Shown here in pieces: positions 50,701 through 62,700 of a stretch of 64,000 nucleotides of DNA (within the stretch, counting starts at the first letter, position 1; the number at the start of each line of letters is the position of its first letter). A program made the position numbers and the translations under genes. The stretch spans positions 1,798,001 through 1,862,000 of the forward strand of contig NC_054752.1 in the NCBI RefSeq assembly GCF_018143015.1, given 5' to 3'. The notes below the pieces were generated by a model that did no database searches, was not told the DNA's origin, and saw only the letters and a list, made by a program, of their open reading frames with translations. The DNA comes from Lytechinus variegatus (Eukaryota > Echinodermata > Echinoidea > Temnopleuroida > Toxopneustidae).

Positions 50701-53700
50701 ATGTACAAAGGAAATGGGTAAATTATCTTTAATCAGTTTACTAGATCAGATATGAGTGTTTAAAGTAACTTCATAAAATTTCTTTTACAGACAATTGTTC
50801 AGGACTGTTCATTCCTTGCATCATTAGCAATATCAGCCAATTATGAACGAAGGTTCAAGAAACATCTACTTACAAAGTAAGTTTATTTTTGTCAACATCG
50901 CTCTTTCTTTCTCTCATTCTCCATCTCTATCCCCCTGTCTTACACACATATATATGCACACTCTCCCGTACATATTTCAATGATCATATCTGTTATACAG
51001 AGTTTCGGAACTGCTTATAATGCAAGTTATGTTTAACAAATTGTGTATTATAGATTTATCATGGAAAAGCCTTCCAGTCCTTACTTGGTTAAATGAGTCC
51101 CTGTTTCCCTTTGGGGCAGTATTATTTTACCCATATGCTTACGGTACTGAACCAATCTACAATCATTGTAAGAAGTTTGCGGCAATTGCTATGTCAATCA
51201 ATATCAATGTGTCTTTTACAACAATAGTTATTTCATTTCACTGATAAGATTTTTGTTCCACCCGTATCTTTGTGTTACAGCATTATATACCCCCAAGACC
51301 GTAGTCACAAACCAATCTACAATCCATGTGGGAAGTATATGGCTATTCTGTGGATCAATGGTGTCAAGAGAAAGGTAGAAATCCATGGATACCAAAGTAA
51401 CCTATCGTAGATATTTGTATATTGTTGTAGTGTAGCCTTGTTTGTTAGTTTTCAATAAAAACATACCCCCCCCTGGAACAAAAAAAGAAGGAAAAAAGGG
51501 ATTGCACAAATTATTCTGAAGGCTTTTTTTTATTAAATAGGTTCAATGATGGGAATTGGTTATGTTTTGAAACTGATTTAAGGAAGGAACTGTCTGAAAG
51601 TGATTGTCCCAAATAACTCTATCTTGCTGTGAGTCATATGCTATGCAATTGTGAGACTCTACAGAAATATTCAACCAAAACGTGCTAGCAGCATTGTCTG
51701 ATAAATTCAGTACAAGAGCATCTAAAGAGAAATCCTTCACATATCACCATTTTCCGTGAAGATGATAAAAGATATGATTGTTTTCACATCTCTCAACTAC
51801 AAAAATTTCCTTTTGGGAAATGAAGGTACGATAGCTTTAAACAAAGAAGCTACCACCAGGGACTTTTTTTTAGGAAAGAGTGATGTTAAGCTGCTTTCCT
51901 TTGTACCCATGTTCGACTCAGATGATGAGTTATGAGCTAATCTGCCTCTTTTAACCAGCTGGTTAGAAAGGTATGGCAGTTCAAAACCAAATGGAATGTT
52001 ATGAATCCTTTTTTTTTGCTTTAGTACCCATCAATGTTTCTTGCATTTTCTAGAGTTACAGCTCATCTCAACAATTTCCTGCTTCCATGCAGTTCCCTAA
52101 TCTCCTTGTGAAACATTTCTGAATATAAATAATGAATATATGTCTACTGTATTACTGTAGGTGATCATTGATGACTATCTTCCTGTGGACAAGCATGGCG
52201 ACCTCTTGTGTTCATTCTCTTCCAACCGCAATGAATTCTGGGTATCGCTGCTGGAGAAGGCATACATGAAGGTCATGGGAGGATATGATTTCCCAGGCTC
52301 TAACTCTGTAAGTTATGAGTCATTCAAATAGTAAATAAATTGGCAGGTTCAAAGATGACTCTCCTGGGCCCTGGTGCATATTGTATTAACTTTGCTATCC
52401 AAAGCTATTTTTAATGGAATCCTTGATTCTGATTGGCTGCTTGGCATTGTTGCCATGGTGGTTAGCATTGGATGGCAAAGTTACCGTAATAATGACTTTT
52501 ATGCAACTGGAAAATGGTTGGTGTTTCATACAGTTGTTTGTAATTTACCAGTGACTTAGTAGCTGACTACAGCACCTAATAAGAACATTTTCCAGCCAAG
52601 CATAAAGTGTATAAGACACCAACTTGTTATGTCTGGTGGTCTACCATGTCTAGCTCTGAAAGTTCAACCTTTTGATTAGATTTGATTTATTTATACCATC
52701 TCCACCCCTGCCCGTCATGGTAGACCCGTGGTGTAGTGGGTCTGACTCTTGCCTTATAAACAGAGGGTCGTGTGTGCGAATCCCACCGCGGTCTAGCGTC
52801 TTTTGGCAAGGTGTTAATCCACACTTTGCCACTCATGACCAAGTTGGTATAAAATGGGTACCCAGTAGGATTTGCAAGTCATTTTGCAGTGTACATGTAG
52901 CTTGTCCATTACTGTGTCCGCCTCAACGGCTACTGACTGGCGGATGTGCATTTATTGTATGCAGGAATGACTGATTGAATCCGATGACCGGGGAAATGAT
53001 ATATCTGTAAAGCGCTTAGGCACGTCATTCCGATGTAAAGCGCCATATAAAAGCGGATTATTATCATTATTATTACCCACCATCAAATTTCAAAGTACTA
53101 GTAACCTGTGGCATAGGAGAAGTATGCTGCATGCCTTTGGAAACAAAGAGTGGCACATAGACTTGTCAAGGAAATGATGCATGCATATGTAGAAATTGAC
53201 CAATTTTTATTCCCTGATTCAATAAGATTTTCACCCCTTTCATCTTTTAATCAGAACATTGACCTTCACGCCCTGACTGGTTGGATCCCTGAGAGAGTGG
53301 CCATTAGGATGAATTCTCCTGACTTTGATGCTGACAAGGTCTTCAAGAAGCTCTATGAGCGCTTCCACAGAGGGGACGTTCTCGCAACGGTTGCAACAGG
53401 GATGTTACCTGAGGCAGAGGCCGACCGGGCAGGACTTGTCCCTACCCATGCATACGCCATGCTAGACATTAGAGAGATACAGGTAAGTAGGTCTTTATGT
53501 GCTTAGGATTATCAAAGCTTTATCGATTGGAAGAGAATCTAAATACTTTGATTTAGAACTTATTTCAACATTGAAGTGAGGATAATTTCAACATTCTTGC
53601 AGCTTTAGCCATGTGAATGGCCATTCATGCATATCTTTAACCCTATATAGCCTGGGGCACTTATTATCCCCCCCCCCCTCGACATTTGTTTTGGTAATAT

Positions 53701-56700
53701 TTAACCTTGGATAGTTTGTACTATGATGTTTATTATTTTGTATATCAAGTCTTGCACAGTCATCAATTTCATGCTGTTCATGATCAGAATAGTGATCGCC
53801 AATGATTTCCATTGAAAATACTTATCACAATGTCAAGAATACTTGGGGTATTTAAAAAACCAAACTGCAATTTTGAAAGGAATTCTTTTTTTCTTAAAAG
53901 AATGTTTAGACCAAAATTTAGGATTTGTTTGCATATATGATTGACAGACAAATTGAGATTTTTTTATTTGATATCCTTGACAGGGAAAGAAGCTTCTTCA
54001 ACTCAAGAATCCATGGAGTCATCTTAGATGGAAAGGAAGATTCTCAGAAGCAGACACAAAGAACTGGACTCCTGAACTTCAGAAAGCTCTCAATTTTGAC
54101 CCTAAGAATGCACAGGAGTTTGATAATGGTTAGCCTGATTCTTTTACTTTTTAACACATATCACTTTATTATCTAACTTCTCTGTGCCCCTTTAAAGGAT
54201 ATTTAATGGTATTGCCCTGCCTTTGCTTAGCAAGGTATACTATATATGTAGAACACAAGCATTTTAAGGAATTCCTGCCAGGTTGGCTTACCCTTTTACC
54301 CTACCTGGGTCACATGTGTTTGATATACCATACTCTAGAGCCACCATAAGAATGAGACCAAATGGAAAGTAGACAGAGTGCCTGTGATTCAATGTAGACC
54401 TCCAGTAGTTTCTCAAATGAAATGATATGTCTCCTTTGCCATTTTATCTGAAGTTTCCTTCTTTCCACAGGTGTATTTTGGATTGATCTTGCCTCATTAT
54501 GCAACTTCTTTGATGTGATTTATATGAACTGGAATCCCTCCCTCTTTCCACATACCTATATAATGCATGGGTAGGTAGACTTCAGATTGTTATATCAAAC
54601 TGTTTGGTCCATATTCTGAATTCTAGTTTAATCTAAACCATAGTCTTAGTCTGGGAAACTTGTCTCTGTTCTTATACTGTAGCATCTTGGATAATACCTT
54701 GGATGTAGGCATTTAAAGTAATGGTGAAGAAAGTTATAGTTTTTTCCTCCAAACACGTATTGCACCTTCATTCAATGAATTGAATCGTATTGTGTTGTCA
54801 CCTGAAGCTGTGCAACGGTACTTTTTGGACAGTACAGAATGTTGCACATTCAGCCTGTCACTTGCTTGCGTACAACAAGCTAGGTAGGCGTTCAATAATA
54901 AATGCAGCATTTATTATGCACCATCTGTCTACTGAACTATTCTGAGGAAATGGGGGGGGGGGGGGGTGCTAAGGAAATACAGATAACAATGTTATAGAGA
55001 TTGTTTCAAGTTTGGCTACCCAATGTAAATAAACTATCAATGTAGACCATGGTTTGTGTTACACCAGAGTTCAGTATACAGGCCTTTGTTTGCTGAGCTA
55101 GAACCAGGTGAAAATAAGGACTATGGATCTTATGTGATGTTTCCTGTAAATTCTCCCCTAATACCTTTATGCTGAATTTGTTGAAAATGATTTTATTGGT
55201 CAGTTGTACTTCATAAGAATACAGATGCATGTATTACATTGAAATGATTTTATTGGTCAGTTGTACTTCATAAGAATACAGATGCATGTATTACATCGAA
55301 ATCTGTTGTTTTATACCTCAGTATGTGGTCAGCAGCAGAAGGCCCTAAGAAGGACAACATCAACATTGGTAACAATCCACAATATCGCTTAGAGGTCAAA
55401 GGTCTTGGTGCTATGTGGATTCTTCTCACAAGGCATATTACAGATAAAGTATGCATCAGTCAATAGTGAATTTTAGTTTTGTGTGTTAGCAACTCTGTTC
55501 TAGTTTAATGAGTACATTGTTAATATAAATAATTGACACAGTTGGGCTTACTAACACTGAAACCTTAGTTACTACATGGAGCTTGAATTTTGCCCCCTGT
55601 GATGAAATCAAACATTCACTATTTGGAATCTGTATTAATTTACTTGCTGAATCAAACATGATAAATGGATGGCATTTACATATAAATACCATTGTAGGTT
55701 TAGGCCACATATTCAAGACATGTTTGAGATTTCAAGGCATTCATTTCTGTGTTTCCATGTTTTTGTATCTTTAAACTTTGTTTTATACCCCACCCCCTCT
55801 TTCAATTTACGTTAGAATTAATTAATGCATCATATCCTTATCACATTCTTTTGCTAATTCAGGATGACTTTGCAGACAATAAAGAGTTCATTACTCTTCT
55901 GGTCTACAAAGGAGGAAAGAAGGTCTACTACCCAAGTAAGTTCAGGCACAAAATTTCTCTTTTTCAGTCAGAGATCATTTAATTTTCAATAAGTTTCAAG
56001 GCTGCTTTGACTAGAAATGATTTATTCAAGCTTCAAAAACTGTTATAATTTTGATATTGTCACCTTTGAACTGTTTAGATCAGTAGTTGTAACTTCAAAA
56101 ACAACGTTTTGATATTTCATGTGGAAATATTTATAGTTATTTGTACCAAAGAGATCTGTGTGTGTACATACAACTATTTGAGAATATCATTCTAACAAGG
56201 GCAATCTATTTGTATTACAGTAAATAAGACAATTAACATAATTGAACGTTTGTTGCATCACACAAACATGTAGTGGACTCGTATACTAAATTCAGTTTCA
56301 TATTATTTTTACACCATTCTATACAATGGAGGATTGAAACCGACCCTTCTTTCTGAAATGATTCTCTTTTTGAACTAATTGTAATTGACCGCCCACAAGT
56401 TGTTTTTTTCTTAGAGGCATTCACAATAAAGTTTGGAGAGGGGGTGCATTAAATTAATAATTTCTCTTTAAATACATGGGTTTTCGTAAGACTACAATTG
56501 ACAATAGAGCTGTTCTTTATGTTAAATGAAATTATATTTACCTTTACAATTCTAGTTTGTGCAAAAGCCATTGAAATAGTTTTTAAAAGTATCAAACTTT
56601 TAAAATTTACAATATTCAAACGTTATTTTCTGACTTTATCATACACATTCAGTGTTTAATACACACAGCTTGAATTTTACAAATATTCCTTAAAAATCGC

Positions 56701-59700
56701 AGAGAAAATACAAAATGCAAGATAAACAGTCTCATATTTGTTATTTGGAGTTGCGTGCTTGAAATGTTTTGCTTTGTCCTCTCTCCACCAACCAGATGAT
56801 CCAGGACCATTCATGGATGGAACCCGAATCAACAGCCCTCATTATCTGTGCAAGATGATAGTGAATGATAAGAGTTCATCAATCTATACCATCATAGTGT
56901 CACAGTTTGAGAAGAATAATACCATTCACTATACACTTAGAGTAAGTAAGATGATAGCAAATGAGAAGAGTTCATCGATCTATACCATCATAGTCTCACA
57001 GTTTGAGAAGAATAATACCATTCACTATACACTTAAAGTAAGTAAGATGATAGCAAATGAGAAGAGTTCATCGATCTATACCATCATAGTCTCACAGTTT
57101 GAGAAGAATAATACCATTCACTATACACTTAGAGTAAGTAAGATGATGGTGAATGATAAGAGTTCATCGATCTATGCCATCATAGTCTCACAGTTTGAGA
57201 AGAATAATACCATTCACTATACACTTAAAGTAAGTAAGATGATGGTGAATGAGAAGAGTTCATCGATCTATGCCATCATAGTCTCACAGTTTGAGAAGAA
57301 TAATACCATTCACTATACACTTAAAGTAAGTAAGATGATGGTGAATGATAAGAGTTCATCAATCTATACCATCATAGTCTCACAGTTTGAAAAGAATAAT
57401 ACCATTCACTATACACTTAAAGTAAGTAAGATGATGGTGAATGAGAAGAGTTCATCGATCTATGCCATCATAGTCTCACAGTTTGAGAAGAATAATACCA
57501 TTCACTATACACTTAAAGTAAGTAAGATGATGGTGAATGAGAAGAGTTCATCGATCTATGCCATCATAGTCTCACAGTTTGAGAAGAATAATACCATTCA
57601 CTATACACTTAAAGTAAGTAAGATGATGGTGAATGAGAAGAGTTCATCGATCTATGCCATCATAGTCTCACAGTTTGAGAAGAATAATACCATTCACTAT
57701 ACACTTAAAGTAAGTAAGATGATAGCAAATGAGAAGAGTTCATCGATCTATACCATCATAGTCTCACAGTTTGAGAAGAATAATACCATTCACTATACAC
57801 TTAGAGTAAGTAAGATGATGGTGAATGATAAGAGTTCATCGATCTATGCCATCATAGTCTCACAGTTTGAGAAGAATAACACCATTCACTATACACTTCG
57901 AGTAAGTAAGATGATGGTGAATGAGAAGAGTTCATCGATCTATACCACCAGTCAAATATATGTATATTGCTGTACACATGCATGATCCCAAAAAGGCAGT
58001 TAAAGGGGTGTTTTTTCAGTTTTGCATGTGGGCCGCAAATGTGTTTAAGGTATGTTTTTTCCCCAAGCTTTTTTCCCTTGGGCTTTTTTCTCGTTTCTGA
58101 AAAGTGTTCAGTTTCTTCCCGAGGGGGGGGCATACCCAGCATGAATATGGTTTTGTCTATTTTTAAGCTTATTGTAGGCAAGTAGACCATTACGTCAAAC
58201 CCATGTTAGGGGAAAGACCGCAGTTCAGACTGCAAACTGCGGTATTAGACCCCAAATTGTGTTTGAGATCATTTCCAAGCCCTGGGGGCCGTTTCATAAA
58301 GCTTTTCGTAAGTTAAGAGCGACTCTAAAAACGACTGGTGATCATCGCCAATGGTGTGTACCATTTACCGCTAGACAGGATCACCAGTCGCTATTAACTT
58401 ACGAACAGCTTTATGAAACACCCGCCTGATCAACCCCGCTTGGCCAGGTAATCCCGCTGTTTCAATTTCACCTCCACAGGCCAGATTATGAGCGATGAGC
58501 CAAGGATGAAATGATAAACAACAGCTATGCTATTACGTAAGACTTCTCTGCCTGTAGTAGGACCTTCGGAATGAAATTATTGTATTCGATATTTAATCAC
58601 GTTTTCAAAGGCATTTGTATTCAGAAATTCAATGTTAGTCCATTTTCAATTTTGAACGAAGAAAATCGACCTCGAAATAAGGAAAGTAAGTGAATAAAAA
58701 ATGGCGGCATGCTTTGCTGGGACCTTGCTCGGGCTGTTATGTTATCTTCGGACCGAGGTCAAGAAACAGGTGTTTTGATACTTACTTGGGCAGTAGGGTT
58801 TATCGTACTGGAGAAGAGAATTGAAAAACCATGGAGTAGGTCCATGGAAAAACTGGGGTATAGTGTTCTGAAACGGAGGTTTTCGTCATGCACAACTAGT
58901 TTAGGGTTCTTATTCTGGCGACAACTTGTTCAGCTTCCAAAAAATGGGTAAATGAAGCCCACAAAAAGCTTGTTTAGGGGGTTATTTTGTACACAGAGAA
59001 AAACTCGTATAGTGGGTGTTTGGAAATAATTTGGCCACGCGTGTGTACAGCAATACATTTGACCTCCCCCCCCTGGGCTTTACCATTAAAGATAAATTCC
59101 TGTTGTGGTAACAATCTCAAAATGAGTTCACACAGAATCTAATAAAGTTACCACCAAGTGTTTGTATGTATAAATAAAAAATATGCGCCAAGTGACTCTG
59201 GAAGAAAATGCATAGCTGCTGAGAACTGAGAAAAATAAGCACAGAATTCAATCGAATGCCATGTATTTTTCCAAGCAATATAAAAACACTGTCCCACATG
59301 TTTTTTTGTGTTGGTGGTCATCAGAATTATTGACTTTGAGCTAAGATTTCATGATTTCACAAAGATAAGTTTACAATAATGTACCAGATCTACATGTAGA
59401 TATATGATGATATGGTAAAAGCTTACCTTAATTTCAAAGACTTTTTCATGAAATAATTGTTTGCTGCAATTTTTATCTTTTACCTTTGAATTATCACAAT
59501 TTGAGTAGAATAACATGAGCACTATACACTAAGTGTAAGATTATGCAGATTATTTCACAGATGTCTTTTTTAGGGATGTAAGCTTAAGTTAAGAATAATT
59601 ATCCAACAAATTTCAGAGATGCAGCTTGATCATGTTTTTCCTGAAATATTGAATTTTCATATCGAGCAAACTTAAATAAAGATGAGGATAAACCTGCTCT

Positions 59701-62700
59701 TTTTATATACATCAAACATGGAAACCTGTGACTCTATGGGGCTTCAGAGATACAATCTCCAGATTGGAACCAAAGATTTAAACCTGGATTGGATCTCAAG
59801 CTGCTATAAACGAAAATATTGCATAAATTATATAGATAAGAAAATTGAGTTGTACATAAAAATAAATGCAGTTCTTGTATTGTTTTTTTTTTGCAGCTCA
59901 GGAGGTCTACGTGATTAGCTGTTCAAGTTCAAAGATAATTTTGATTCAGCCAGTTACTATTGAGGCACAAGAAACCATATCAGTGATGATGTTAGTACAG
60001 TGTCCTATTTTTTTCTTTTTTTTTCTTGTTAACTCACAGGCGTATGGAACATGTGAATTCAAGCTATCAAAGATCGTGGATCCTTACAAGTACACTAAGA
60101 ACGTAAGTCATAACAGACTTGTTATTTAGATATTTGAATATGCTTTACATGTACGTAAAGCATATTATGTTATTTTATGTTATAATAAAATTGAATAAGT
60201 TTAAAAAAAATCTTTTTACATTTGTGCTTGCATATAAATGAACTTTTGGATATGATTGTAATGATTATAACAAATATTTTAAGAAATATTGATTTTGAGA
60301 GAATTTTCATTTATTTGTATTTTTTGAATATTTTCTTCATGGAGTTTGATAACATGTTCTAAAAGGAGCACTAAGCTAGACCAGAGACCATTTATGTGTC
60401 TAGTGTGCAACACTACACAGTTACAATAATCTGAGATGTCCCAATAATTAGTTCTCTTCTTCACTTTTGTAGTATAGAAATGGTAGAAAAGAATGAAGGG
60501 TTCTTAAGTTAATTTTGAAAGTAATGAACAGTATTAACCCTAAAAAGACTGGGGGGGCTGATTCAGCCCCCCCCTTGACATTTTTCGCGATAGATCTGCC
60601 GCGCGAAATTTTTTGACCGCGTCCCTTGCTGACTTTTTAATTTCAAGTCTCGCGCAACTTTTGAGACCAAAATTGTGACCCCCGGGTACGCGGTTCTAAA
60701 ATTACGCAACATTTCGTAAGTGCATGCAGACCCAAAATTACTCAAAAACGTTAATTTGTGTACAAATCCAATGCAAATAGTGTTCTTAGCCAAAATTCAT
60801 AAATGTATCATTATTTTTCCTTTTACTGCTTAAAATCAATTAATTTTATCTTGTTTATGGTCAAAATAAAGTCCCTGACAATTTCCATTGAAAAAACAAT
60901 AAAAAACAAAAAGTCGAAAAACAAAGAAATACATAAGAAATTTAGAAAACAATAGAATACATAAGAAAATAAATGTGATTTTGAATTTTTTTAAATCAAG
61001 TCGATCAGATGCCTACTTACAGTATGTGAAACAAAAATTAGCATTTCAGGGGCATTATTTATTTAATTAGAGCAAACTTATGATTTTACGCATAAATTAG
61101 CATAATTAATGAGCAATGAGATTTTTGCAGAATTTGATGTTATAGTTTTGTAGATAATGCCATGGGTAACGCGTGTGCCAATTTTCGTCGCGATCGCGCG
61201 ATCGACGGCCGAGATCATAAGGGGGGGCTGAATCAGCCCCCCCAGTCTTCTTAGGCGTTGAAATAGCCCAGTCTATTTAGGGTTAATACTGCAATGGGAT
61301 AAAAAGAGAATAAGTGAAAATATCAATTATAAATTGTCATAATCATTTTCTTAAAGTTACTTCAATGTTTAACCCTAAAATGGCCGGGGAGTTGAATCAA
61401 CCCCCCTCAACATTTTCGCGATCATTCCGCTGCGCGAAGTTTTTTTATCGCGCCACTCGCAGAGTTTATACTTTCAAGTCTCGCGCATCTTTTGAGACCA
61501 AATTTATGACACCCGAGTACGCTGTTTCGAAATTACGCAACATTTCGTAAGTGCATGTCAGACCAAAAATTGTTCTAAAATGTGATATTGTGTAGAAAGT
61601 CAATGCAAATTGAGTTTTCTCATCTTATTCATAAAGATATCATTATTTTTACTTTAGACAGCTGAAATCAATTGATTTTAGCATAATTATGCTTCAAAAC
61701 GGTTGTGCAATAAATCTGGTGAAAAAAACAAAAGGTTGAAAAACAAAGAATACATAAGATATTCTTAAAACGATAAAAATCATAATTGATTTCCAAACTG
61801 AAGTTTTTTTAAATTGCGATTGTAGAATGCTACAAAGAATATTTTTACCAAAAATTAGCATTCTAGGAGTTTTAATTTGTGAATTAGAGCAAAAAATATG
61901 ATTTATGCATAAATTAGCATAATTAATGCATATAAAATAAAATCTCATTATTTTGGAAAATGCTACAATACAGTCTTTTAGATTACATCCCACACTACCA
62001 GCGTGCAAATTTTTGCGGCGCTAGTGCGATCAGCGGCCGAGATCTCAGGGGGGGTTGAACCCCCCGGTCACAGAACAGCCAAAAAAGCCCGGCCTAGTTA
62101 GGGTTAAGTTGTTCAAAATATTAGCAACAACATGTAGAGGGAATGTGAATTGAATTGAATTTATTAATTGTCTTCCACAAAACAAAAGTTACGTATGAAT
62201 CTTCGTATTGCTCACATCTCATAATACACATAAAATATATTAACCAAAAATACAAATAATCAAATATAAAAGAAAACAATTCGAAGGGCATCAAACTAAA
62301 CATTTCATATTTCTGTTGAGGTCCTGGAAGAGCAAGTTAAACATGTATGTTATTTGATGTCCCCTGGCCCTCATAGTAATGGACTTAAGCAATCAATTGA
62401 TTAAAAGTACATGACAACAATCATATGTATACATGTACATGTATATACAGTATATAAATCAGATGATTGCAATAAATTTGTGGAAAGACAGAGTAAAAAA
62501 AAAAAAATTAGATATTTTGTAATATCACTTTTGTGTTATTTGTGGCTACAACTGTACCAAATTAGATCGACCATACATGATAATACTGAAACATCAGCAT
62601 AATTGGTTTATAACAGATTACTGGTGAATGGAAGGGCAAGACGGCAGGAGGATGTGCTAATAACAGAGAAACATACGTCAACAATCCAATCTATCAAGTA

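Noticed and set aside
56852..57950. CRISPR-like or satellite array without coding role
   Set aside because: The units are contiguous with no unique spacers, stay in the CAPN7 frame through 11 copies, and match the calpain-7 beta-sandwich sequence.
58709..58951. 80-codon open frame inside the element in CAPN7 intron 16
   Set aside because: No signature was recognised. It lies within the TIR element at 57951-59063 and is too short to be its transposase.
59866..60102. A longer exon 17 starting at a strong acceptor (TTTTTTTTGCAG, 59897)
   Set aside because: Exon 16 ends in phase 0, and in that phase the sequence after 59897 meets a stop within six codons. The acceptor at 60038-60039 gives the family sequence directly.
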